Shown piece after piece: positions 47,794 through 60,025 of a DNA stretch of 64,000 nt (positions are counted from its first letter, which is position 1; each line of letters opens with the position of its first letter). Both the position numbers and the translations under genes were made by a program. Below the pieces are notes generated by a model, which was not told the origin of the DNA, made no database searches, and saw only the letters and a list, made by a program, of their open reading frames with translations. Origin of the DNA: Litoditis marina (taxonomy: Eukaryota; Nematoda; Chromadorea; Rhabditida; Rhabditidae); contig OZ038437.1 in assembly GCA_964036275.1 (NCBI GenBank), positions 550,001-614,000 of the forward strand, read 5' to 3'.

Positions 47794-49419
47794 AATTCGC
47801 CGACTAGTAGGGGTTAAGTGAATAGATTTAGAATGTAGATCCATGAGGCCAGAGAAACCCTTTCGACAATCCACAATATGATTCAATTAGCACATATTGG
47901 CGGGTTTGTCGAGTTGGGCGAAAAAAAAGATGACTGAAAATAGAAATGGATGAATTTGTGTTGATGGTAATATGGGAAATACTAACGAATTGAACGAGGA
48001 AAGAAATCACATGATTTCGTAAGAAATATACAGAATATGAGAATGTAAACGTTTCATATGATTCTGGATAGTAGAGAAAGCTGAGAAAGTGAAGAAAAAA
48101 CAAACGAATAAGCAAAAGCAAATCCAAGCTTAACTACTCTGAAGTTAGTTAACCCACGTAACTCAATGGTTTAATTTCTTCACAAATGATAAGCTAGAAC
48201 GCAAACAGCCAACTTATACAAAACATCAGCATCACCTAAACCTTATCAGGTTGACCTTTCTAAAACTTTGAGTCAACATTTTTATTTGCCTCTCACATCG
48301 CCGTGAAAAGCATATATGCTTCATAATCAGATTTTTTTAAACTCCAAGCATCCAAAAGTCAAAACTAATTGAAAAAAAAAGGTTTTATTACAAGAATTTT
48401 TATCTAGAAAATCGCTAAAACGTAGTAAGTGCCGTGACCGAAAAGTGAAACCTCCATTACGCGAAGATTGATCAAAATAATACGAGAATGAATCACGGAA
48501 CACGTCATTTGTCGAACGAATGATTGTTATGTGACTCACTCGTCCTGATGGGAAATGGGCGTCACTTACTATAACAAAGTTTCCCAATCGGTACCGGTTA
48601 CCGGATATACAATACATCCAACCGATTTACTTTAGTAGTCCGGCTTAGATCAAAGCTGATCAGAGAAGGCTTAGGCCAATACATCAATCGGCTTATTGTC
48701 ACTGTTGCCGAGAAGCACATTCATCACTTCGCGAAAAAAGCGAGAACAGCGTGTCTAGTTCTGATGTAACATCGAGAATCACAACAAAAACACGGCGCAC
48801 GCTACACTTTCAAGCTGTTGCGGAAATGGAGAACGGAAAAGCAATCTACACAGAAAAAGAGGACAGTTACTAGTTACATCTCCAACTACAATCCAGTGTA
48901 TTTTTATGTGTCGAAGTTTTGGTCACCCCTGGGTGGAAAGAAAAAAAACTGTTCTTCAACGCCTTGGAGAAACCAACAACTTAATATTGAAAAAGCAGCT
49001 TAACATAAGTCTTGACTAGAAATGTGATCTCACGTGAGGAGTAGTCTTGTTAGCAGAGGATCGCGAGCAGCATTGATCATACCGCTCCAGTCCTTCAACT
49101 AAGTCATAACCAAACAGAACCCGATAGGAGGACACGGTATAATAAGTTCGGTAAACATCCCCGATAAAAAATCAGTCCTATTACTAGCTAACAAACTACT
49201 ATACTACACTGATAAGTTTTCGTTCAACGGAAAGACAAGTCAGTCAGTCAGTCGCTTTTTAACGGAGAACACAGAACTTCAAATTGAAACGTATTGAAAC
49301 TTTGAAATTTAATACGAATGAGGATTGTGTACAACTAACTACACTATTTTCACAACAGCCCACAACAAAGAAGCAGAGATAAACAACCAATTTAACGAAG
49401 TATTCTCCGTAACTTTGGC
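47794..49419. other. Upstream of furin, no gene seen
   Basis: AT-rich DNA that should hold the furin promoter and 5' UTR. I see no clear TATA box or further exon. The ATG at 47793 was chosen because a signal peptide follows at once, although the frame is open further upstream. Confidence 0.4.
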
Positions 49420-49886
49420 GTCAATGACGGGAACCGACTAAAACGCGAAAACAGTCGAAAACCGCGCCGACTGTCGGAAATCCTGAATCAGGACCGACTT
49501 GTCGCGACGGCGGCAAAATTTATTCAAATTTTTGCATGTTTTATATGATAAGGCTGAGAAAGTTTGTGCATTTCGGAAAAAGGAGATAATTTCTACTACT
49601 ATGTTGAATGTAATCTTCAACTATGACGCGATAAACATGATAATAGGTTATTTCTCTCAGTTTTCGACCTTTTTATGAAAATTTGCTTTACACTGGTATA
49701 TTTCTCAAAATTGGATAAATTCAATAATACCAACATATTTTCACATTCTACATGATGATATTCAACAATTTCCTCAAATTGTCTATCTTACTTCATCTAT
49801 TGTCAATTTAAAGTAGTAAATGAGTGATTTTCTATTTCTGTCGCGACAAGTCGGACCCCTCCGACTGTCGGTGCACCGTCATTGAC
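49420..49886. mobile_element. MITE with GTCAATGACGG terminal inverted repeats
   Basis: The ends GTCAATGACGG and CCGTCATTGAC are inverted. Further in, CCGACTGTCGG and GACTTGTCGCGAC recur inverted at the other end (about 49,470-49,510 and 49,840-49,870). No reading frame of note. Target duplication unclear. Confidence 0.7.
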
Positions 49887-52460
49887 CGGTAGGTTTGCTG
49901 AGTGACAGAAAAAACGCGTTTGTTTTCGTGAAATGAAATGTGGAGACTGAGTTTTGCAGTACATACTTGGCAACGAACAGTCTGTAAACAACGTGCGGCC
50001 TAGTCGGGAAAGCGGTTAAAGTAAAACTTCATCCACAGGAAAAGTCTAGGTCATGTTCGATGATTGCTTTCTAGATTATTTTCTTCAATGAGGAAGTTGT
50101 TGGAGTTAAAAAATTGTAGATGGTATATATCCTGAAGATTAACTTGAACCAATACACTGTACAGTACACCAGACTGATAAACCACCCACTCGAGCTTAGT
50201 TCAAGGCTGAAACACTTCCTTAGTTCCACTCTGTTGTGCAAAAAGGTGAGATAAGCCAATGATAAAACATCATCGTGTGTACAGGAAGGTCATGCATCGC
50301 ACATTTTATACAAATCACGTTGTGAAAACGAGTTTATGACAACTTGCACTTTTCCATAAATCTCATTAAAAGCTTAATTATCTTCTCTCAAACATTTTAA
50401 TAGGGGAAATTTCTGAGATTTCTTGAACCCGAATACAAAAAAAACAGTGCACAGCTGTTCAACGCAGAGTAAGTCAAGATACAGAGAATCAACTGTCCAA
50501 CACCGAATCTACAGTACTCTTTAGTTATAGCTAGGACGTTTGGTCTAGAGCCAACTGATTGTTGTCATCTAGCAAAAGTAATAAATGTCCCACGGCATTA
50601 TATGCCTGATGGTCTCTATTCAAATAATGACTCAATCTTTCATGTATAGCGTCACATATACGAAAGAAATGACTATGGGGAGATACAAATCATGTTATAG
50701 GCAACACTAAAAGCAAGAGGAATCAATTGCAAGTCATATATGCATGCATAATCATGTTTTCAGGTGGTTTACGTTGTTCACGATCATAAAGTAGTCAAAT
50801 CAAGCTAAATGAGCTAAAGTTGTTGTTCGGTTTTGGTACAGAATCAAGATGACATAACAACGTCTCTCTCTTTAGCTTTGACAAACTCTCATGAACGGCT
50901 GAAGCACAAAAAACATGATTTAAATCTATTAACTATTAACTTTTCTGAACTGTGAGAAACGATTGAAACACGAGAAATCAGTACGCATCACTTTGAAATG
51001 GTAGTAACTCGTCTGTTTTATACCAGCCTACCGCAGGACAGGTTTTGACTACGAAGTAAGTGTCTAAAGGGGGGAGTATTGATAGAACCGTGGCTAAGGT
51101 CACCAACTTCAGCCCCGAAACCGGGTTGCGACGGGCTTTATACGGGCGAGAACTAGTGTTCTCGGGGGGAGTTACACCGTACACTTACACTTTCACTCTC
51201 GTCTCTCTTTTTTTCTCTTCAATTATCTGCCAAAGAAGGTCTTCCGTCGGGATAAACGAGTTGGCAGGGCGATAAAAACGTAAAACGGCTGAGTACGCTA
51301 AGCGCTTTGATCGAGAAACCGAACATCAAACTATCGAAGATGGGTTCTGGATTGAACGGCCATCAGTTAGGCGTCATTCATACTTTTTAGCTCTCTGGTA
51401 AAAACAAGGCTAAACAACAATCAATCAATAAAATTGCTTGAATCCTGGTATTCATAAGTGTTAAAGCTGCTGAGCTGAAACCTATAGGGTTCGCTCTGTC
51501 CAAAGCAAACCGATGCGGGTGGCTCTGTTCAGCTGTTATTGTAGTTTGACTCCCGTTGCTTTTTCATCGGCATTCAGAACTTTTTTGCATGTGTTTAGAT
51601 CAAACTACAACTCATACGTAGTCACTCCTATAGGCATTATTCATACTATTCACATTGATGGATCGAGTCAGCGTTAATGCTGTAGAAAACTATGTTTATC
51701 GATTCACGCTGAGGTTAACCTCAAGAACTTACGATACGCACAACGAAAAGAAAATATCAATGGAGCATTGGGCTGTGCCAATTACCACTGGTCGGGCAAC
51801 TTTTGGCATAGTTCTAATCGCTTCTAGGTGCACTGATACGGTAACAACGTACATCACTCACACAAACTCTTATTCGCAATATACGCGACACTAACCTCCC
51901 TTTCCAATTTAGCTGTTATTTATTGTTCCGTTGTACTGGTTTATTTCGCAACTGCGTGATATTACACAATCATATGACTCATTAATGACAAGGACGAAAC
52001 CCCGACTGAATGGAAAAAACTACGAAAAGATTGATATTATCATTCCGTACTGTTATTAAAGAACGGTTTTTACTGGGTTTTGTTTCCACAGTAACTAATT
52101 CGTCTACAGAAATTTAGTGTTTCTCGGTATACGTGGTTGTTATCAACGCAGTCGTGAATAAATGGGTTGGTTAGAAAAAACAAGCAAAAACACAGCAAAA
52201 CATAGTCATACCGTAGTCGGTAGCGAGCGGTGGGGTGTAGGGCGGACACGCACTATGTGACCACATAAAGGGAATGGCGAACTATATCATAGTAGGTCTG
52301 GGGTTTGTTTTCGCTTATAGAGACCTGTTGCAACATGGAAAAGTAGAGAGAATACCAGTTCTCTCAGAGACATTGTACGACTAAAACAGGGGCTAATGGG
52401 GTGAAAACTGGGGTAGAACTAGACATTCATGAGATGACCAGGCCAGCTGTTATATACAGA
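49887..52460. other. Intergenic DNA, no gene seen
   Basis: No exon with supporting evidence. A dispersed-repeat copy lies at 51490-51615. Confidence 0.4.
51490..51615 (+). repeat. Dispersed TGTAGTTTGATC repeat with inverted end
   Basis: ATTGTAGTTTGACTCCCGTTG and, about 45 bp on, GATCAAACTACAAC in inverse orientation, preceded by GTCCAAAGCAAACCGATGCG. The two motif copies could pair as terminal repeats. Confidence 0.6.
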
Positions 52461-52700
52461 CGTAGAGGGAAAGAGGGAGAGAGGGAGAGAGAGCCATAGA
52501 GAGATGAGCTGAAAGAGAGGGAGAGAACGAATGAGAAGAAGGGAGAGGGGAGGGGAATGGAAAAAAGAGAGAGAGAGAGGAGAGAGAATTAGAGAGGAGA
52601 GGAGAAAGACAGACATGCGAAGACATATGAAGACATGTGAAGTAAAGAGAGGTCGGGATGCAGAGAGACAGAGACAGAGACAGAGAGAGAGATAGAGAGA
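52461..52700. repeat. Purine-rich (GA)n tract
   Basis: About 240 bp dominated by GAGA, GGGAGA and ACAGAGAC. It makes low-complexity minus-strand frames that are not genes. Confidence 0.9.
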
Positions 52701-52902
52701 AATCAAGAAAAACGGGCGAACTACAAAATGTAGCTCCCAATACTACGCGGCTCAAAATGAAAGTGGCTGGTTGTTCGCACGAGTGTGTTGTTGGTACACA
52801 CTCGTTTCCTCTCAAATGAGCAATCAGACGGTTTCGAGTACATTCCCACGTGCAACCAAAGGACAATTATGAGGATTTCTAGGGTTCGAATTTTTCAACG
52901 CA

Positions 52903-52985
52903 GGCCTGTACGGCGTATGATTATTATCCCGTTGTGTTTGTAGTTTGATCCTTCTGCTTCTAGGTCAAAACTCGTAACTAACGCC
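52903..52985 (+). repeat. Dispersed TGTAGTTTGATC repeat
   Basis: GGCCTGTACGGCGTATGAT, CCCGTTGTGTTTGTAGTTTG, ATCCTTCTGCTTCTAGGTC. Family member without an obvious inverted end. Confidence 0.6.
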
Positions 52986-54009
52986 ATGTATAAGGAATAA
53001 GGATGAAACTGGAACCAATATTCCATATATATATTTTTATGGGAAATGAAAAATTGCGTCTTCACTCGGATCCGCTTTGCTCATTGCGAAGTTTTATGGC
53101 CGATCAAGCGTGATTTGAACTGAAATCTGGGATGAATTTGCCACGAAAGCCCCGAAATCTGTGCACTTAGCGCTTACATAATCGTCTAAACATCAGGATA
53201 CGAGTAGGTCAAAAACTACCTACAGTATGTTCACTAGTGTTCGTAAGTCGTAGGCTATGCGACTGATGTATGGACGCGTGTTTGTGTTTTCGATGTTTCG
53301 GTCACATGAAACGGTCTTTGTTCAGTTGAGGTGCGAACGTCAGAATCAAATTACCCGACACAAAAGAGCTATTTAGAAGTGCACATTCGAAACTGTTCTA
53401 TTTTGGAGAATTGAACGTCGTCAACGTGTGTTAACATGCCTGCATCAAACTATAACCACAACAGAATGTGACTCTACGTGTTCCCTGCGCAGTAGCGTTC
53501 TGCGCGCGTACTTGGAAAATCAGAAGTAAACATGACAGTCATGAAAAAAGATAACAAACACAAAAAGTATGCGATGGTCACTTTTATGGACAGCACCATC
53601 TATAACTGCAAATTTTCATTGTGTTCATCAACTTGTTAGAGTTGTAATTCGAGCACCTATCAAGACGTTACAGCTCTTGTTTGGTTTTTACATATTACGT
53701 AATGAACATTCGATTAAAATCGATCTTTGAAGTAATAGCGACTAATAAAGAAGAGAAAACATCAGATCCGCCAATCCGCCAAAAAGAAGGGAACATGTTC
53801 GTAGATCACACGCTCGATAGCCATCTGTGTTTTCACTCGCGCGCGCGTTTTCTCCAGTTTTAACGGGTTGCAGAACTTGCAAATGTACCGAAAATTAATC
53901 ACTCCTCCTTCAGAACACGAGAGGAGAATCCTTCAAGGTGCCGAAGGTTCGTTTTACAAGAAGTGAATCTATTGGAAAAAGGGAAATATTTTTATTTGGG
54001 GTTTGATCT
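52986..54009. other. Intergenic DNA, no gene seen
   Basis: Unremarkable; no exon or strong repeat recognised. Confidence 0.4.
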
Positions 54010-54170
54010 TTCAAAACAAGCCTGTACGGTGTACTTCACTGGATCCAGACGTGTTTGTAGTTTGATACTTTTGCTTTCCGGTCGAAATTTGAAAATTTAA
54101 TTGTTCAAAGCCATGCGCGGTTGCAATATCTAAAACTCTAAACAGTCAAAAAGAGATCAAACTACATGGT
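54010..54170 (+). repeat. Dispersed TGTAGTTTGATC repeat with inverted end
   Basis: AAAACAAGCCTGTACGGTGT, TGTTTGTAGTTTGATACTTT, TGCTTTCCGGTCGAAATTTG and the inverse GATCAAACTACATGG about 95 bp after the first core. Confidence 0.65.
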
Positions 54171-54884
54171 CTACATTAATGTGAATTACAACATACTATT
54201 TCATAAATCTATTAGATTTATAAAAGTTATGTAAAATTAAGATTTAGTTCTCTTTCGCGATTCTATAGCGATAGGCCACCTGGCTGGCCGCGCATTTGAC
54301 ACGTGTCACCGACTCTATTTGAAATCAAACAAATGGAAAATAGGGCAGGGAATGGAGAAATAGAAAGTGAGATCAGGTTTTTGAAACAGTGGACGAATCT
54401 TCTTGTCCATTGTTCCTTGTTTTCGTAGTCCATTTGTGAAAACAGAGCACTTTTCTATTCTCGTGATAGGCTGGTAGTCGAACCTCGCGAACTGACTTGT
54501 GGGGAGGGACTAAACGGGAAAGAATCAGACGAGGGCGAAGAGTGAAGTGCTAAACAACCCCTCACTATGTCAAATTTGATCTTCATTATGAGGTGAGAAA
54601 AGGTTCGCCCTTCCCGAACGAAGAGAAGAAAGTGGACTGTTCTCTAAACTATTGTTTCACGAAATTCACAGTTATATCCAAATTTGAAACCAAAAAGACT
54701 GTAGTTGCAGTGAAGTAGCGCATGTTCCCCTTTGCGACTGCGTCCTGGGTGCAAAAATGATCGCATGCACATCAACGATCCTCCGACAACTGTCTATGAA
54801 TCATGAGGCCATCGACAAAAGTTTGCGCCACGGCAAAAACCGTCATGGATTCTTTAGAGATGATCACATGTAATGAGGTGATCC

Positions 54885-54955
54885 TTTACGTCGCGTCGCT
54901 GAGTTTCGTAGTTTGATCCCTATGTCTTTTAGGCGCAATTCAGAAACATTTGTGT
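54885..54955 (+). repeat. Dispersed TGTAGTTTGATC repeat
   Basis: GAGTTTCGTAGTTTGATCCC followed by a TCTTTTAGGCGCAATTCAG tail. A short member of the family. Confidence 0.45.
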
Positions 54956-55256
54956 ATTACTAATCAGTCCTAACTGTCATTTAGTCTTTCCTTTGACATT
55001 CTAGTACCTAGTACTCGAACTTATACTCCACTTTATAGTGGGAAATAAGTGCAATCTGGGAAACACGACAGGAAATTAGAAATATTTTTTTCGAAACTTA
55101 AACTAGGCAATAGCTCAAACATTCTACTTTTTCCAACAGAGGTCGTTTGGTGTCGAAAATTACACTGGAAAAAGAGATCGTTGGGATAAATGAGCATTGT
55201 TTGAACAGAAATATGCGGGAATGACAGGGCAAATAGCAATTTAGAGAGAAAGGGAA

Positions 55257-55580
55257 GGAGAGGGGGGGGGGGGGGAGAGGGACACTATGGAAGGGATAGG
55301 GGAAGATAAAGGGGGGGGGGGAGAGGGAAACTATGGAAGGGATAGGGGAAGATAAAGGGGGGGGGGAGAGGGAAACTATGGAAGGGATAGGGGAAGATAA
55401 AGGGGGGGGAGAGGGACACTATGGAAGGGATAGGGGAAGATAAAGGGGGGGGGGGAGAGGGAAACTATGGAAGGGATAGGGGAAGATAAAGGGGGGGGAG
55501 AGGGACACTATGGAAGGGATAGGGGAAGATAAAGGGGGGGGGGAGAGGGAAACTATGGAAGGGATAGGGGAAGATAAAGG
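55257..55580 (+). repeat. G-run minisatellite, seven copies of about 46 bp
   Basis: A unit of a G homopolymer (about 8-14) followed by AGAGGGAAACTATGGAAGGG and ATAGGGGAAGATAAA, repeated seven times. Two subtypes, GGGACACT and GGGAAACT, are interspersed. G-run length varies between copies. The repeated G runs could form quadruplexes. Confidence 0.95.
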
Positions 55581-56340
55581 AAAAAAGTGGACAGAGAAAG
55601 AAACGAAATGTGCATCTTCTCAAACCCGCCCACAATTCACTCTGTAAACTCCGGAACGTCATAAGCATCCTCACGTTCAAGTGTTAGAATGTTCCAAAAC
55701 CCTTACCGCCGTGAATTACGAAAACCTTCAGATAACTGGTTCTACTAGGAAGTGAATGGTCGTGAAGTTATATAACTCTCGAAAATGGTACGAGAATACC
55801 GGTTTAGGAGAGGGGGTAATACGTTTTCAACCACCCACCCACCAATAAACAATGGCAGTTCCGATCTACCTGTCATTGACAGCTATATGATCAGGGTTGG
55901 AAGGGAATGTGTAGGCTTGACCAATCGGACATTCAAGTAGGAAAACAGTTGATCAGGTCGAATTATGTTTGTCTGCTTAGCTGCTGAGGGATTGAAAGTT
56001 GGGCCGTAAAGAAGAGAAAAAAAGGTGACCTGTTCGAAAAAGTAATATTTTTCGAAAAGTGCAAAAACGTTGAATACTATAGATAGTCTTAGAAAAAAGA
56101 TGTTATTTTTACGAAAATAATTGTGGGAATGAGCCTATGTAGACTAGAACACAGTTTCTGCACTTATGTAAGTAAAAAAATGAATGAATAGCATTAATAA
56201 AATTCAGAAAATCGGGATTCCGTGTCACAGCTATGCACACAAAGGACTGAAATATGTGGGTGGCAATTAAAATACAGTCTGTCAACAAATCGATGGGGCT
56301 TTTGAATAGAAAGCAATACATAGTGAATAGCAATGTGGCA
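55581..56340. other. Intergenic DNA, no gene seen
   Basis: No supported feature. Confidence 0.4.
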
Positions 56341-56462
56341 TTAGAAGGACGATTATGTGGACCAGTCCCGTGTCAACGGTCCTTTAATCTACAATTGAAA
56401 AATGTATTGCAGTTTAATGGACTGAAGCGTTGGGATTGGACCACATAATAGTCCTTCTTTAA
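56341..56462. mobile_element. TTAA-type MITE, copy 3
   Basis: About 122 bp. The left end TTAGAAGGACGATTATGTGG has lost part of its TTAA; the right end is CCTTCTTTAA. The internal sequence is inverted relative to copies at 1468 and 3924. Confidence 0.75.
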
Positions 56463-58890
56463 GGACAGAAGGACCAGTCACACTATTTCAACAGAAATCC
56501 AGTTCTATTTATAACTTCTTGAATTGAAATTCAAACCTAAACTCAATGACAATCCAGCATCTTCTAGTCACCGTACTAGTAAAGACAACTTGAAAGAATC
56601 GTTAGGAAGGTTCACTTAACCTGACCGATTTCCAGTGGGCTAGCACTGATTTTACCCAAACGGATTGTTAAGTCAAACGTTTGGAGTATATCAGAATTGG
56701 AGAAAGTGCTATGGAAAAGTCAACTGCTGATACTTTTCACTTTTTCAAACTCGCAATATTGGTTGTGGGTTCGGATTGAACAAATCGAAAAATCAATAGT
56801 ATTGATTGAATAAAAGAACCAGTTGGAAGAAGTAAGTGATCCGATGAGTCACGGAGATGACCTCGAAAGAAAAGATGGGCGAGAGATAATCGGGGACATC
56901 CTGCTCTCGTCGGGGAGACGCAGACGGAGAGAGAAGGAAAAGGAGAAAAGAGAAGGTAAGGAAGAAAACGGTTTCATTTATCGGAAAACATGGGATGAAG
57001 AACCTCTCACGGAATGATTGCACATATTCGATTCATTAGTCAGGGAATTGAGTAGATACTAGATAACCACGCCAGCATCGAAATTGAGATAATGCCACTT
57101 TCCAATTTTACGTGGGTGTTTTCTATCAGATATTGAGCGTAAAATACTGCCATTGAATCAAAAAAGATAGTTCTGACTGGGTACGACTTTTTTCGTGCGG
57201 GGGCAGACGCATGCGATAAGGGGACGGAAAAGAAACAAAAAGTAGATCAAGCGATACAAAATGTTCATTTACCTTTCTGTAGAAGGCGAAAAGGTAGGGA
57301 AGAAGTTTTATTCAGAGAAGATCAGAGAAACCGCTGAGCAATAGTACAGATATGACTCGTGAAAAAGGTGCGGACTACTGACGTAAATGAATGAGAAGAA
57401 TGTTCGGAACAAAAAAAACCGGAAACAGTGAATTACAACATTCCAAATGAATGGTTCAGTTTCAATTAGAGGAAATAGATACGACCTCGTTCCATCGGAG
57501 GCCGATGGGATTATGCCATAAGTCAAATTAAAACACACGGGAAGGAAAGTTATTTATTTCTGTTTCACGCCATGCAAACTGAGATCTGATCAACTCAGTG
57601 CTAGCACTCTATTTTTATAACTTAGAAAGATTTGAAATTAAGACAATTGACACCGTTTCGGCCACTGCCTCTTGTAAGCGCGTGCTTTGCTGGTCAAAGG
57701 TTTGCAGGGATGTTTGTCGATTGCTTGGAAATGTAATATTGTTACATCTCGGCTTTCAATTTCAACGAGGGCGCCAATTTGTAATTTGTCCACACTTCTA
57801 ATTAGCGTCATTACATAGAGAGAATGAGGGAGGAGGGAACAATTCGAATTTAGTTTGATCTAACGCATAACAATGTTGAGATCGAGGTTCATCCAAACTA
57901 CTAGTAGTCAATTTATAGTCAATTGTACCGTTACGTGAAACATGTTAAACACAGAAGAACTCAGAAACGTGCAATGACAAAGTGCAGGACTCCTTATTAG
58001 AACTTCAGGTGAATATTCATTTTAGTTCTAGTATACTCAGTGGTTGAAATTTTCGCACACTTGTTAAGAACTACATAGTTAAAATGCTCTTTCACTGTCT
58101 TTGTCAACACGTAGTAAGTACGGAAAACGTTTAGGTACTTTCATGAAAACATGCCACCACAGCCCAAATTTCTCAAAATAGTTTTTTGGGGAATAAGTTG
58201 TGTTTTCAATAACTCCTACTCTCGTAGTTTGATCTAGGCAGACCATGCTGTGTTTCGAGATCAAACTACAAGAACTCAGATTCGATCATCTACCATAGCG
58301 GTCAGTTTTTTTACACAGAAGAAAACATGTAATTTCTGCTCTGCAAACCAAAACACAGAAAGGGTAATGAATGACGTAGGCGACTAGCCTACGCAACTAA
58401 TTGAGTTTTTCTGTTAGTTTCGCGAATTGTTAATTAGTGAATACTAACCTAATGATTAAATCTACAGTTGGCTCCTCAGAATTGAAGTTATGATTGAGAA
58501 TTTCGAAAGGATTTTTGATTTATTCAGGTTGCTCTAGATAATGCAGAAAGACGTTTCACGAATATAATGCTTTTGTAGTTTGATCTCACTATATTTTTCA
58601 AAAACCCAATAATTTATTCTGTATCCGTATGCACGTGAACCTATCACAGCTGGTTTTGGAGCTCGAACAGGGAATAGAAAACGTGAGCTTCTCCGCTATA
58701 CGCTATTCTTCAGAACACCCAGAAAAACATGATGAAACGAGATTAACTGATTTAACATTATTTATTACGAGACAATCGTGAACGCGAAATATTGAGTTGT
58801 AGTCGAAATCCGACAGAAATATCTCATTCATCGGGAAGTTAGGCGGATCGAAACGCGCAGAAATGGGGGCAAATTGGGGACGGCCTGGAT
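56463..58890. other. Intergenic DNA, no gene seen
   Basis: No convincing exon. Paired copies of TGTAGTTTGATC type occur in inverted orientation at 58,223 and 58,259, and a single one near 58,576. A dispersed repeat with ACGTGAAACATGTT lies near 57,935. Confidence 0.4.
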
Positions 58891-59158
58891 AGGAGAGAGA
58901 GGGGGGGGGAAAGAGAGAGAGAGAGAAGGGGGGGGGGAGAAAGAGAGAGAGTAGAAAGAGAGGAGGAGAGGGGGAAGAGAAAGAAAGCGAGATGTAGAGA
59001 GAAAGAGAAAGCTGGAAGACCGCAGAAGGAAAGGATAGCAGAGAGATAGTGAGAGGGGACAGGAAAAAAAACAAAAACCTTCCCTTCTTATTTTTTTGTT
59101 TTTTTTTCCCTCAACTTTCTCTTCCTCATTCCTCATTCTTCTTCTCACCCCCTCCCCC

Positions 59159-59210
<52 letters not shown>

Positions 59211-59240
59211 CCCCCTCTCTCTCTCTCTTTCTCTTCCCTC
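58891..59240. repeat. Facing purine and pyrimidine tracts
   Basis: GA/G-rich on the plus strand from 58891 to about 59020, then CT/C-rich from 59142 to 59240, including (CT)n and C runs. The two are roughly complementary and could pair across a loop of about 120 bp. Frames across them are low complexity. Confidence 0.8.
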
Positions 59241-59384
59241 AATTCTCAAGTGCTTGAACCCGCACGTTTCTACAAGTGTTCTCCACAGGCAAACATTGTG
59301 TCCCCTGTTCCGAAGGTGATACATAGAAAATAACCACTCAAATGAAACCGATCAAATTCCTAACACTCTGGTGCTGTAGAGAAA

Positions 59385-60025
59385 TTAGTGAAGTGGTCAT
59401 CTAAACTTGATCAAAGATCAACCTCTGTGTAGTTTTTTCACCTTACAATTGGGGCTACGGGCCTCCTAGTGAGTTCTTTTTCCCGAAATGAGCATATACG
59501 GGGTGTGAGACCCCATTCCTCTGTGTTTGTAGTCTGATCCGAGTGCTTTTCGCTCAAACATCCTAACGCTACGGCGCCGAACCAGTGAAGTGGTCATCTA
59601 AACTTGATCAAAACTCGCAGAGTTTCACAACAAAAAATTTCTCTTTGTTCATACATGCTGTGGTGATCCCATCACTGACATTGCTACTGCCTCAAGTCGT
59701 CTATAGAGCTCGCTATTTCCGGAACAAGCTTGTGTATGTTGCCCCATCCTGCTCTAGTTGTAGTTTGAATCCGTTGTTTTTCGCTCGAATTCTAAACGCT
59801 TCGCCTACATAGCAAAATAAATGTAATGGTCAGCTAGTTTCGATCAAAGACCGCGCAGAGTTTCGAAACTTCTTCAACAAAATAAATATAACCAGTTTAC
59901 TAACGTTGCTACGGCCTCATATTGTTGATAGGGTGCAAAGGAGCAAAGGTGCCTCATCTCGCTACTAAGTAGTTCGATCCCACTGCTTTTCGTTTCAAAT
60001 TCTGAAGTATGGCGCGTATTGGATT
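59385..60025 (+). repeat. Three tandem copies of a TGTAGTTTGATC-containing unit
   Basis: GTGAAGTGGTCATCTAAACT with TTGATCAAA recurs at about 59385, 59587 and, diverged, 59822. Each is followed or preceded by the core TTGTAGTTTGATCC variant and TGCTTTTCGCTC (59527, 59758, 59970). Period about 200-240 bp. Shows that the dispersed repeat is part of a larger unit. Confidence 0.6.

Noticed and set aside
52419..52866. Ser/Leu-rich minus-strand frames
   Set aside because: Translation of the (GA)n tract at 52461-52700.
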